A stretch of DNA of 64,000 bases, taken from contig NC_079489.1 of NCBI RefSeq assembly GCF_020520425.1, forward strand, positions 21,290,001-21,354,000. Reading direction: 5' to 3'. Below, in pieces: positions 44,034 to 55,178 of the stretch (position 1 is its first letter; the number at the start of each line of letters is the position of its first letter). The stretch is from Spinacia oleracea (taxonomy: Eukaryota > Streptophyta > Magnoliopsida > Caryophyllales > Amaranthaceae). Under the pieces are notes generated by a model. The model had not been told where the DNA came from. It ran no database searches and saw only the letters and a program-made list of their open reading frames with translations. A program made the position numbers and the translations under genes.

Positions 44034-44041
44034 TATAAATA
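44034..44041 (+). promoter_or_regulatory. TATA box of small two-exon gene, copy 1
   Basis: TATAAATA within CATTATAAATAGG lies 101 bp before the ATG, followed by a CT-rich leader (CACCTTTCTTCCACCC), a layout typical of plant RNA polymerase II promoters. Confidence 0.7.
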
Positions 44042-44134
44042 GGATCTTCAAGTTCACTTGAAAAATCCTACTTCACCTTTCTTCCACCCAACACTCTCCA
44101 AAACCCTCAAGTTTCCACCAAAAACCACTCAACA

Positions 44135-44771
44135 ATGGAGGAGATCAAGGTAATTAAACATTTTCTTTTTTTTAGTTACTCAAATGGGAGGTTGTAAGAT
44201 CATGATTTCGATTTTTTTTAGTAATAGTCATTTTTTGGTAATTTTGGCAAGTTTTTTTCGTAACAAATTTACCACTAAACTTAGGGTTATTTTTGTTAAT
44301 TTTACTTCAATTCTATTTAGGGTCAATTAGGCTTAATGAGTGTTAATTTTAGTTAAATTATATTGTTAATTTTGACTTGAAAATAAAATTTCGTACAAAA
44401 TTTAAGGTGAAAATATTAGTTACTTTCTATTCTTATTTTTGGTTTTGGTACATAATTTAGGTGAGAAGTTTTAATTATGTTTGTTAGTGTTATTATTCCG
44501 AAATTTTGAAAATTATGTTTTGGTCTTTATTTTGATTTTAATTTAGGTTGCGTAATGTTAGTTTTAGTTAAACAACAATTCCTAACTAAAATGTTCAATG
44601 TTGTAGGCGCATGATGTGTTTTATAACGAACTCATTTTAGCTCTTCATATTTTCCCGAATTTTTCGGCCCGTCAAGGGAAAATAATTCGAGCTGTTTGCA
44701 AGGAATGGAAACGTATTTGGGACGACGACGATTACGGGGAGTCGTTGCGTAGGTTGTTCGCTGAGGAATAG
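44135..44771 (+). CDS. Small two-exon gene, 59 aa (copy 1)
   Basis: Exon 1 (44135-44149) encodes MEEIK and ends at AAG/GTAATT. Exon 2 (44607-44771) starts after TTGTAG and encodes 54 residues including ARQGKIIRAVCKEWKRIWDD and a C-terminal ESLRRLFAEE before TAG. The helix-rich, charged product has an RAVCKEW motif faintly like an F-box tail, but it is too short for a full F-box, and I do not recognise it. A TATA box, CT-rich leader and consensus splice sites surround it, and it is present in all three copies of the duplicated unit; I see one amino-acid difference (Cys to Tyr, in copy 2). It could be a captured gene's first exons that acquired a stop, or a genuine microprotein. Confidence 0.6.
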
Positions 44772-44807
44772 GTTTTCGGCAATAGACTAATATGTAACAT
44801 TTTGTTT

Positions 44808-44818
44808 ATCGTTACTGA
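44808..44818. other. 11-bp spacer at centre of tail-to-tail palindrome
   Basis: ATCGTTACTGA separates copy 1 from the reverse-complement copy 2. Copy 3 shares the ATCGTTACT part and then continues into other sequence, so the break in copy 1 lies at 44816/44817. Confidence 0.9.
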
Positions 44819-46672
44819 AAACAAAATGTTACATATTAGTCTATTGCCGAAAACCTATTCCTCAGCGAACAACCTACGCAACGACTCCCCGTAATCGTCG
44901 TCGTCCCAAATACGTTTCCATTCCTTGTAAACAGCTCGAATTATTTTCCCTTGACGGGCCGAAAAATTCGGGAAAATATGAAGAGCTAAAATGAGTTCGT
45001 TATAAAACACATCATGCGCCTACAACATTGAACATTTTAGTTAGGAATTGTTGTTTAACTAAAACTAACATTACGCAACCTAAATTAAAATCAAAATAAA
45101 GACCAAAACATAATTTTCAAAATTTCGGAATAATAACACTAACAAACATAATTAAAACTTCTCACCTAAATTATGTACCAAAACCAAAAATAAGAATAGA
45201 AAGTAACTAATATTTTCACCTTAAATTTTGTACGAAATTTTATTTTCAAGTCAAAATTAACAATATAATTTAACTAAAATTAACACTCATTAAGCCTAAT
45301 TGACCCTAAATAGAATTGAAGTAAAATTAACAAAAATAACCCTAAGTTTAGTGGTAAATTTGTTACGAAAAAAACTTGCCAAAATTACCAAAAAATGACT
45401 ATTACTAAAAAAAATCGAAATCATGATCTTACAACCTCCCATTTGAGTAACTAAAAAAAAGAAAATGTTTAATTACCTTGATCTCCTCCATTGTTGAGTG
45501 GTTTTTGGTGGAAACTTAGGGTTTTGGAGAGTGTTGGGTGGAAGAAAGGTGAAGTAGGATTTTTCAAGTGAACTTGAAGATCCTATTTATAATGTGTTTC
45601 CAAGTAAGTGTTTTAGGGCAATGTAAACTATAATGTGAGGCTTGAATTGTTATTGTAATACGAGAAACTTTTGAACTTCCGGATTTTATTTTCACACTGC
45701 CAAATGAGTTAAGTTGTATTGAGATGTTAGAGCATTCCCCAACTTTGAACAATTAATTGTTGCTATTTACAGTTTTGTTGTATATGATTTTGAACAAATT
45801 TACTTTCGTTGAAAAACGAAAAAGTAAATCAGCTTTATTGATATAAGTGAGACGCGTGGTGCATGTAATAAATTAGAGGAAGCCAGCGCAATAATGCAAT
45901 AAAAGTGGGTTCACTTTTATGTATTTTCTGAAAAAATTCGTAAACAATTTTGGTAAATTTTTTCACAATTGTGTAAAATTCATTTGGTTTATTTACTAGT
46001 AAAAAAAAAATCATATAAGTTGGTATATATATTGTTTTATTTCGCATGTTAGTTTTATAACGACATTAACAATATTAAATAGATATAACAATGTAAATTA
46101 TCGTAAAAAACTCATATTTTAAAGAGTGGTAATGAAAAATTTATTGATTTAAATAAGTATATAATTTATAATATATAACCATAAATTAACAATTTTAGTT
46201 ATCAGATCTTTTTGCATGTTATGTCAACGACCCGAGCTCAACCGAGTATTTCGGTGTTCGACCTAGGATTAGGCTTGATGAGAAATTTCCGATCTCGAGC
46301 TCGAGCGGAGCTTAAATGAGCTTTCATTTTTCCGTTGTTTTAGCTTAGGTCACGAGTAGCTTGTTTAAGTTCAAGCTCGAGCCTAGCCGAGGTATTACCA
46401 AACGTGCCTTAATAAACAAGCGTTTAACAAACAAGCCTTAAATTACCAATATCGAATTTAAATGATCATATGAATAAATTAAATATTATTTAAAAATATT
46501 ATAAAACATAATAACATATCCAAATTAAAAGGTAGCACAGTATCCTATTTATATTTTGTTAGCTGAGAAGATTAATAGGACTAAGTTACATTTGCTGTGA
46601 GGAGTGTCAACTTGCTTTGTAGTTATGTAATCCAAAGGAGTGTCAACTTGCTTTGTAGTTATGTAATCCAAA
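44819..46672 (-). repeat. Inverted duplication, truncated copy 2
   Basis: Reverse complement of about 42990-44807. It keeps the small gene and the 3-prime end of the XRCC3-like fragment with two of the 36-bp repeats, then stops next to the P2 gene intron. Single-base differences (for example a lost G in the leader near 45518, and T for A near 46512) are not shared by the other two copies, which are closer to each other. Confidence 0.95.
44855..45491 (-). CDS. Small two-exon gene, 59 aa (copy 2)
   Basis: Exons 45477-45491 and 44855-45019 on the minus strand match copy 1, with Tyr replacing Cys in the RAVCKEW motif (GTTTACAAGG). Splice sites and TATA box (45585-45592) are kept. The end of its exon 2 lies only about 40 bp from the palindrome centre, so the two copies would be transcribed toward each other. 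Confidence 0.55.
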
Positions 46673-46769
46673 AAATTTCAAGTGTGAGCAAAGTACGATA
46701 ACACTCTTCAGTAGCTAAAAAAAACTCAACACAAACACAATTTAGAGGATGATATAGAGTTGTTCTTAC

Positions 46770-46994
46770 GTCATCTGACTCTTCTTTCTCTTCAACCTTC
46801 TTCTCCTCCTTTGGAGCCTCTGCGGCAGCAGCACCTGCACCACCTGAAGGAGCAGCTGACACGGCAACTGCACCTCCACCAGCAGGGACAGAGGCAAGCT
46901 TTTCTCTTCCAGCAGCAACTAGTTCTGTGATGTCTTTACCAGAAACCTGGTCAAAGAACAACTGAAGTCTGGCCTCATCAGGCTCAAACACCCA
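46770..46994 (-). CDS. P2 gene coding exon 2 (frame lesion at start)
   Basis: 225 bp between TTGCAG and GTAAGA. Length is a multiple of three, but phase 1 entry and phase 0 exit would require 3n+2. Confidence 0.8.
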
Positions 46995-48097
46995 CTGCAA
47001 TTGAACAAATACAAAGTTAAGTTACAGGATAATCAATACAGCAGTAATATCACCAGGCTTAAACAAAAACACATAGACCAACGCAAAGGAACACGAGTTA
47101 AGCTATATTTGGCATCTAATGCAAGAAAGAATCCTCAGTCGTTCTTCATTAAGACACTTCCTTTTCCCAGACACAACAGGGCCAACTGCCAAGGCTTTAT
47201 TTTCATGTTAATTAGTTATGTAATACTCCATAAGTTTAGGTGGTCTAGTTTACTCCTTTGAGAATAGGAAAGAACAGTCCCATTCCCTCTACAACCCCAC
47301 TTTGCAGTTTCATTCCGGATTGAAGCTCGGAACAAATTCCACTCGTTAATTATCCCTTGTATTCTACTGTGAATAAAATTAAGGTAGAAAGTATCCCTGA
47401 CACAACACCGCAGTTACACCAGCAACATAATCCATTACACATTTTAAGAGTGCACCAATTCACCCTAATTAAGATAAACAATTAGGTGTTGTTTAATTAA
47501 AATCAACTAGAGTCATCAAAATTCATATGAAAACCAATTTAATCCTCCAACAAACTCAACCTACCAACTACAAAGCATACTGCAAAAGTATACCATACAA
47601 CAAATTATAGGGCAACTCCAATAACTATTCACGCACTGACGCACTACCAATTGGTATCTGTGCAACATCTAACTATTGACAACTATAATTTCAATAAATA
47701 GCAAGCGCAACAACAAATAACTCACGGCTAAAATTTGATGCTCCGTCGAAACGCCTGAACTTCATAATACACTCTAACATATAACTACTTAAATATGCAT
47801 TCATGTGTAACAAAGACGAGATTAACCCTCAAATTCATCCTTGAATCAATAGATATGAATCTATCATAATCAAAATATGATATACAAATACGCCAAAACC
47901 TAATCAATTCCAGCAACTTCATTCCGTATCAATGACTTAAATCCATCTCATATTATCACCCAACTCATATTATCACCCAACACAAGACATTAACATAATG
48001 ATCGGATCTATTAGCTTACATAATCGAACAAGACAAATATTTTATGTATCTCCATCAAATCTGGCTACCATTATGAAAAAAGGACGAGAGAAAATAC

Positions 48098-48185
48098 CTG
48101 ATTCAAGAATTTTCTTGACATCATCGGCAGCAGGGGAAGCTTTACCGCCCAAAGCAGCCAACAAGTAAGCGGCAACAATCTTCAT
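48098..48185 (-). CDS. P2 gene coding exon 1
   Basis: 88 bp, ATG at 48183-48185, ends phase 1 at GAATCAG before GTATTT. The intron to exon 2 is 1103 bp. Confidence 0.85.
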
Positions 48186-48352
48186 CTCTGCAACAAAAAT
48201 TAACTAATTAAATACTAGATTACATCAGATTCAGAACTTAGAAATTACTTGACAATGTAAAGATGGAGAAAGATTGATGATACCTGGTGTTGAATTTGGG
48301 TTCGAGAGAGTGGGAAGAAGCAAACGGGTTTCTTCTGCAGGTTCGGCTAATC

Positions 48353-48422
48353 TAGGGTTTATATCAGAAAAAAGGGGTTTGGGGCTTTATATATAGGAGG
48401 GCGGTATTTATTCCTAGGGTTT
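48353..48422 (-). promoter_or_regulatory. P2 promoter: telo-boxes and TATA box
   Basis: Minus-strand AAACCCTA motifs (telo-boxes) at 48353-48360 and 48415-48422 flank a TATATATA at 48388-48395. Telo-boxes are a hallmark of plant ribosomal protein gene promoters. A 5-prime UTR intron runs from a GTATCA donor near 48284 to the TTTGTTGCAG acceptor just before the ATG. Confidence 0.75.
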
Positions 48423-48429
48423 GATGTTG

Positions 48430-48785
48430 GTTGAGGTTTTGAGATTGTATCCTGTCCGTTGATTTTTTGTTTTGACGTCTATATCCTTTTGATTTAGGAT
48501 TTGTTGTTATTTTGCCCTTTAAAATTTACTATGTAACTAGTTAGTGACTCGGATGATACATCGAATTTTGTTATTATTTTTGTTATTCGGTCTTTGTCCG
48601 ATTGATGATTGTTTCCTTATAATACATTATGTATTTTTTTATATAATTTGTTGCCATATTACAGATGGTCCTCTGAATATATAAGGGATTCCAGAATAAT
48701 CCCTAAGTTCATATACTTCTTTTTTTTTTTCAAGTCTTACTTGTTTGGTACTCCGTATAAAACTTTTTTTTCTAGGATTTTTTTG
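48430..48785. other. Upstream of P2 gene, no gene recognised
   Basis: T-rich intergenic sequence. Confidence 0.4.
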
Positions 48786-49298
48786 TGTTTTACCACCTAA
48801 GAAAATGTCAAATTTGTGTTAAGCCACCTTAATATCTCAAACTTTTATTTTACCACCTAAAAGTAAATTAAAATATGGTTTTACCACCTTTTAATAGCAA
48901 AGTTAACTAAATCGTTATTGGACCCACTTCAACAACTGCCTTGGCATTTCCCTCATAAAATTGCACGATGTTTTTAAGCATGTTGTATAATATAAGTTTG
49001 TAATTTATTAATTTGGAGATTTAAATTGCAAAAATGGGTGGTGAGAATTAAAGAGTAAATAATAAGGTGAAAAATTGAATGAGAAGGAGGAGTACGTAAA
49101 GAAAAAATCGCATAAATTGGATAAAGAATTGGGGGAAGCTTAATTTGTGAGCTTCACTAACGGTGTCGTTAACTTTACCGTTAAAATGTGGTAAAATAAA
49201 TTTTTTATTTTATTTTATTTAAGTGCTAAAATAAAAGTTAGAGAATTTTAGTTTATAAAACAAAAATTAGAATTTTTTAGGTGGTAAAACATAAACTT
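48786..49298. mobile_element. Inverted-repeat element with TTTTACCACCTAA ends
   Basis: GTTTTACCACCTAAGAAAAT at 48787 is mirrored by ATTTTTTAGGTGGTAAAAC near 49271-49291, and further inner words (TTTACCACC, GGTGGTAAAAC, AACGGT/ACCGTT) also pair. No coding sequence and no clear target duplication. Confidence 0.5.
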
Positions 49299-49524
49299 TC
49301 CTTCTTTTTTTTAATTCACTTATATATAAAAACAATAAATTTATTAAAGTATTAATTATATATTATAAATTAAATAACAAAAACATATACTTTTGGAAAA
49401 ACACACAATTGTAATAGCTAAAGTAGTACGGATTAGTGTGACAATCAATTTTTTTTTCAAGTATGGTCTGAGTAATTGAGAAAGATTAAGTAATAAATTT
49501 ATAATAGGTTAATTATTATTCAAA

Positions 49525-49560
49525 CTAGTCGTCTGACCCGTGTAAGGCACGGGCTAGTCT
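49525..49560 (-). mobile_element. Helitron 3-prime end
   Basis: The minus strand reads CCCGTGCCTTACACGGG (perfect 6-bp stem hairpin), ten bases, then CTAG followed by T: the Helitron 3-prime rule. The 5-prime TC end to the right could not be located, so the length is unknown. Confidence 0.6.
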
Positions 49561-51380
49561 TAGAATCTTGGATATCTTTATTTATTTTGTGTTTTTTTTA
49601 ATTATTATTTGGGTGGTTTGTGAGTGATTTTTTTTATTTTTGTTTGTATTGTATCTACATTTAAATCCTGAACGTACGGGGAGATGCAACAACTGGAACT
49701 GATTTCTTTACCCGCTAAGACCCTCACAAATACCAATTCTTTTTGTTAATTGGTGAAGTGCAATTGTCCAGTTATTTATCCAGGTTTGACCTCATCATCA
49801 ATATTTGATGAACTCACGCTTACACAATAATATCATTAATAGCAGTAGACTTTACTCCCCTGTAATTCTTCATCTGAATTTTTATTCCCACAGTTTACAC
49901 CTACTTTTCAGGAACTATAATCTTCATTATTGAAAAAATCACCTTTTATTTTATTAATCGTTTGTTTAAAGAACAATACCCAAGAGGGAAAAACATAACA
50001 CAAAACACATAAATCTACACCTATTAACATGGTTTTGAAATATTAAAATGTACAGAGTAATATCCCCTTTAAAAGAAGAGCCCATGCAATGCACATGATC
50101 GTATTATGTTGGCTCATCTTTCACGAGTTCGGGTCATCTTCCGTTAGCTGGATTGGGTCTTGATTTGAAGTTGGAGTTGTGTTTGTTGTAGGTATCTCCT
50201 CTGTTGTTGTGGTGGTCCTGTTATATTAAATAGCATGTTAGTACAACATTTTATAAACAATGCATGTGTAATAATGATGATGAATTTGTTTTGGTTAATT
50301 ATGTGTATTTGATTTGGGTTTTGGTAAGGTCAGTACCTATTGATTTTGTGTTTTTTTGTTTGGATGACCCTCCTTTTTTTTTATTTCTTTTAGTATCTCC
50401 TTCCCTTGTCGTTTTGTTGTTATTTTTTTTATCTGTCTCAACATGGAAGACCTTAATAGCAGTCAGCTCTTGTATGTAGCCTTTGTTGTTGACTTTGAGC
50501 TTGAGTGTACATGTCTTCCCAACGCATTGTTGCAGTTCATTTGATTTTTTCCACGTCTTTGTCAAAAATCCCCGCAGTCATCTTTGATGTTATTTAGTTA
50601 ATAATTAAGTTTAACTTAACCTTAGTATTCTTTATTTGTTAGGTCCCAACAACTCAACTGTATCCATATTACCACTTGAGATCATCCATATAAGATGGAA
50701 TAGACCCTAACTTCTTACCACTTGAGGTTATGAAAAAGTACAGAACACACACTAATTTATTTGAGAATAAAGGAAAGGAAGTAGAGAAAAGGGAACACCT
50801 TTGTAGGGACTTGAATCCTCTAGAACGCCGGGTAAATGAAATAATCCCAAGAATTGAACCTGTATCCACAAACAATTTCAAAACCACTTTTAGATAGTAA
50901 AAAAAAGGAACACTATAGCGTATCGTAATTAGGTGGGGGGAAATCATATTTGATTGTACTCCTACCCTCCAAATGGAAGGTACAACTTCATAATATAAAA
51001 GGTAAATGCAATATTACATTTAAAATAGTTAATCAATCTTGGTTTTGCTGATCAGGGAGGGGGTTTATGCAACAATGTCACAACTTGCATCGAACACAAG
51101 TACACTCATTTAGGTTCACCCTGGAAAATGGACAAACAGATTGCCTTTTTCCGGAATTCTAGACAACAACCCAATGTCAATAACCCAATGTGGAATACGG
51201 GTTTCACCATTTCTTATATGATGGATTATTTTCCATACTTTGTGTTAAGCTTGAACTAACTTCACATTGTTGTTTTTATAGATTTCTATAACTGGAACAG
51301 AGTAAAAAATTGATACTGTGATGGCGCTTCGGTCACAGGAAACGTGAAGGTGTTGATCCTAAAAATAACTACCTTATATG
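49561..51380. other. Intergenic, no gene recognised
   Basis: Several 60-95 codon frames without domain similarity or splice support. Composition is AT-rich with poly-T runs. Confidence 0.4.
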
Positions 51381-51406
51381 AATGTGTATGTGTATGTGTA
51401 TGTGTT
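51381..51406 (+). repeat. GTATGT microsatellite
   Basis: ATGTGT repeated about four times; a second short run with the same flank (GTTAGTAATATTT) follows at 51435-51460, so the segment is locally duplicated. Confidence 0.8.
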
Positions 51407-51629
51407 AGTAATATTTCTTTAGTTTTTGCTTTCATTTATGTGTATGTGTTAGTAATATTTTACCTTATGGGGCCAACTACTATAAAACAAAGTGGTATAC
51501 TTCACGCATACTCATTCTCAGTTTCCTAAGAACGATGTCCCCAATGGCATATAACTGAGGTGTAAGAGAGAAACCGTAGGCTCCTCTCTTGCTCTCTTAT
51601 TTCAAAGTGATGAGAATTGCAACAGCAGT

Positions 51630-53354
51630 CTTTTTTTCATATTGTTCACCAAATTACCCCTATTATGATTTTCCGTTAGTCCTCCGTTAAGTCATATTTA
51701 TAATTCACCAAATACACCTATTTGTAAACTTATTGCACAATATACCCAATTTAAATTCTTAAATTCTTCGATACTCAGAGAAAACATTCCTACTGAAGGA
51801 TTGAGAGTAGAACTCACTCTTGTAGCCGTGGATGTTGGTGGAAGAGAACCATCTATTGTAGTGGTGGAGTTAGAGTTGGATTTCCATCCGAGATTGGAGC
51901 CAAGGCTGGTGTGTCAAATGTAGGAATTGTACCCGTTGTATAGTTAAGCAACATTTTTTTGCTTTACTTAATTGTGGCAATCATCCCCACCGCTTGTGAG
52001 TGGTGGCTGTTAAGTGTGGCAAGGTTTGTGCAATTATTTTGAAATGCATATGGAATTTGTTCTTTAAAAAAATTGTTGCAGTGGGAAATCAAGCATGTGA
52101 TTTCTCCCAAATCTTGACGGAGTTCAATTTGGTGGTTTATGATACGATTTAGTTTTGCTCCTTTTTACAGATGCTGATACGTGCATCAGAACACAACCAA
52201 GAATATTTGATAGATTGCAAATGCAAGCGGGTCATGAAAGTACTAGCGGCAATGAATCAGATGAACTGTCACTCGTTGAGAGGTCTCAGTTTTATTTTCA
52301 TGATCCAAGTCCTGCATCCGAGAGTTTCTAAATGGCAGTTGAAAGTGAAAAGTAATGTTCACAATATGAACAAGAGACCTGTAGAAAACAGATTCACTTC
52401 TGGAATCTATCACTAAAAGGAAGGAAAAATAGACAAAATCAAAATACATGTGTTTACAGAAATTGAATTAAAATTTCCACAAAAATTCATCTCAAATTAA
52501 CACAACCAAAAATTCTCCATTCTCAAAAACTAGAAACTTCAAATTTCCAATAATCCCACCAATCTCAATGAATATATAAAATAACAAAAGCAATTTGCAT
52601 CTCAAATACCCGGGTAAAACGGGTACTCTTTCTGAGTCTCTGTGTATGCAGAATTCTCTTGACCCGAAAGAAGTGAAGGGTAAGATAAGTCATTTGTGAT
52701 AGAGGAAGTAATCTGAGAGTTGCGAAGGGGGTGGTTGTGCAGAAAGCTGCTGATGTTGGGATGATTCTTGCAAACGGAGCTTCTAACGATGAGGGACTAG
52801 TAGGAGATGCTCACTTAATTAATCCCAACCGTTGGTGTTGGATTCAACAAAGGAGATTTTATTTAATCATATGCTTCATCTTCACGGTCACCGACGACGA
52901 CAATTAACTTTAAAGGAACCATTGTTGGAATTAAACCAGCGCCGGTGGTGGCGTCATTTTCAGGGAGGGGACCCAATGGATTAAACCCCGGAGATATTGA
53001 AACCCGATTTGATTGCACCAGGGGTTAATATTCTCGCAAAAAATTTGAAGATCCACCCAGATTTTGTAGCGTTTGAGTAGAATTCAACAAGCAAGAACAG
53101 GGGAGATGAGAGAGAAAGAGAAGAAGATGATATTTTTTTTTTTGGGATTTTATTTAGGGTTTTTCATCCTTAATCGCACCAAATACAAAATAAGGGTAAA
53201 ATCGTAAAACACAGCTAACGGCAGACTACGTCTGTTAAGTACAGGTGCATTTAATGAACAATACAAATAAATAGGGGTATACTATGTATTTTGAAACACG
53301 CAGGGGTATTTGGTGAATTTCGTGAAACCTCAGGGGCATTTCATGAAAAAACCG
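51630..53354. mobile_element. Non-autonomous MULE-like element related to 36382-38318
   Basis: The right end (53190-53354) matches the MULE terminus at 38150-38318, ending CATTTCATGAAAAAACCG. The left end has the same family sequence (TTTTCCGTTAGTCCTCCGTTAAGTCAT) but the outermost part is shortened. No 9-bp duplication is visible. The interior differs from that of the first element: GC-richer pieces near 51790-51920 and 52630-53060 may be captured gene fragments, but I cannot name them. Confidence 0.7.
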
Positions 53355-53359
53355 TTAAA

Positions 53360-54010
53360 AATAACATAGGAATCAACTCAAAAGTCCAAAACCAAGATTT
53401 TTAAGACAGGGCAAAGACCTATATACCTGATTTGGGGACTGGTGTGCCCAGTAAACATGGGTTTCGCAGGTGATAAAAGTTCGTCTCGGCATTTTTTCGA
53501 ACAGTTGGGGTGCAATCACCGGCGTGGTAGTTAAGTAGATTAACTCTCTCAGTTCAATTCTGGGATTTGGAGGCGCTGCATATTTCCATCTTCAATTACT
53601 CCGTTTAACATAAAGCGGTTATGGACATGAACATAGAACGTAAACCTGAACATCATCAATATTTTTTGTTTCTTTTAATAGAATCATTGCATCAACCTTA
53701 AAGTTGGGAAATGATAAATCCAAGGAAAATTTAATCCACATTTTTTTATAGTTGATTTTCTTGGAAGAAGTGAAATTCTTCACTGGATTTATCACTTCTC
53801 TAAAGTTGCCTTATGCAAGCAACCCCAAATAGTGGAGAGCATTTTAGAATGCTCAAATATCATAAACACAATTATACAGTCGAGTGCATCTAACTTTAAC
53901 TATCTATCTATAACTATTACTAAAACAAATACCGCTGCTGTCATTACTGTCCACATGTCATTTTCTCATGCAAAATTTTCCCGCCTAAACCAAAATTGAC
54001 ATCATTAGCT
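53360..54010. other. Intergenic, possible decayed tRNA-like segment
   Basis: 53523-53580 (GGCGTGGTAGTTAAGTAG ... GTTCAATTCTGGG) loosely resembles tRNA A and B boxes but lacks a tail or duplication. Nothing else is recognised. Confidence 0.3.
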
Positions 54011-54013
54011 TAT

Positions 54014-54401
54014 GGGCGTGTTCGGCGGTAGCGTTTGAGGTAGCGACTAGGTCAAAACGCTACTTGTAAAATTTGTAAGTGTTTGGTAAAGTAGCGATTT
54101 AGGTAGCGGTTAGCGATTGAGGTAGCGGTTGGGTAGCTTTTGTCAAACGTTAAAATTAGTAGCGTCTAAGGTAGCGGGTAGCGTTTGACAAATTTATAAT
54201 AAAGTTTTAAATAATATTCTTGCTTTTATTTTTATTTTTATAATATCAAGCGCTACTTTTACCGAACACTCATATTAGTTACCGCTACTTTGACAGCTAA
54301 CCGTTACCCGCTACTATTCACCGCTACTCGCTACTTTAACCGCTACCCGCTACTCAACCGTTAACCGCTATCCGCTACCGCTAATTTTGCCGAACAAGGC
54401 C
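54014..54401 (+). mobile_element. GTAGCG-rich MITE-like element, left member
   Basis: Ends GGGCGTGTTCGGC and GCCGAACAAGGCC are inverted. Inside, GTAGCG words fill the left half and CGCTAC words the right half, so the whole unit is an imperfect hairpin. The terminus resembles PIF/Harbinger or hAT MITEs; target duplication not resolved. Confidence 0.7.
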
Positions 54402-55178
54402 ATATGTGTTTTCATTTCTTTTCCTAGACTATACTGCAATTTAATTGCACTGTTTTCAATTTATCTTGGGGAAAAGTGATATGGCCACTGCACGCTTTGA
54501 TTTTCCCAACATTGGCTTCCATTTTTTCTATCTCCCTCTCTTCATTTTCGTCATTGACTCATTGTCTTGCCTTATTCCTTCACAATTTTCTACCTCCATT
54601 CTTTTTTACACGTTTTTCATAAATTTGCCCCATAATTTTTTTCTTCACGTTTTTCATCCATATGGACACTAATTCCGTATCAACTTCTCCTTCCATTTAA
54701 GGTTTTTGGGCAATATAATTTGGTAAATTTTTGTTCTTCATGTTTTATGATGGATTGAATTGTAACTCGTGCTTTGTTAGGTTGAATTTGATAAGAGTAC
54801 TACGGAGTAGTCCGAAGAAATCGATGAAAATTGAATTGTCAGTCAGATGTTGCGATATATGGTGGCAGAGATGATCGATTTACGGAGGCTGCATTCTTCA
54901 AGCTCATCACTGCCGGTCCTTGGTGAGTTGGTGGTCAGTTTTTTTCTTGCGTCAAAGTTAGTACCACACTACCTGTAGGCTCCGATGATTAAGAATTATA
55001 GATGATGGAAAATAACTTTGGTTTGATGCAGTTTTTTGCAAATCGAGGGTTATAATTAATTCGGTAAAGTTGTTTATGGATTGTAAATTTGTAATTGTTG
55101 TTTCATGTGAAAATGTGAATGAATAGATGTAAAAATGCTTACAGAGGTGTTTCAAAATGTGTTATATGTCATTGTTAT
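54402..55178. other. Segment enclosed by the inverted GTAGCG elements
   Basis: About 780 bp without recognised gene. Confidence 0.5.

Larger units (their letters stand above)
37679..44816 (+). repeat. Inverted duplication, copy 1
   Basis: This stretch is an almost base-perfect reverse complement of 56864-64000 (coordinates sum to 101680-101681 throughout). It contains the right part of the nested MULE, the transposase gene, the XRCC3-like fragment and the small two-exon gene. Only scattered substitutions are seen (for example near 40253 and 41527). Because copy 2 of the duplication runs off the window end, the true arm is longer. Confidence 0.97.
46770..48185 (-). pseudogene. 60S acidic ribosomal protein P2 gene, disrupted
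   Basis: Coding exon 1 (48098-48185) encodes MKIVAAYLLAALGGKASPAA plus DDVKKILES, the conserved P2 dimerisation helix region. Exon 2 (46770-46994) encodes [19 protein letters not shown], the [12 protein letters not shown] hinge, an Ala-rich stretch and the acidic EEKEESDD. P2 is a stalk protein of the large ribosomal subunit that recruits elongation factors. Two lesions are visible. Splicing joins ESVG to an out-of-frame exon 2 (GTGGGTGTTTGAG, apparently five bases lost), producing an immediate stop. The last exon for the DMGFSLFD-type C terminus is absent, because copy 2 of the MULE-bearing repeat begins 97 bp beyond the exon 2 donor. The promoter and leader are well preserved, so decay is recent. 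Confidence 0.85.

Noticed and set aside
43873-44061. 62-codon frame repeated in all three copies
   Set aside because: It overlaps the TATA box and leader of the small gene, has no domain, and is repeated only because the DNA is duplicated.
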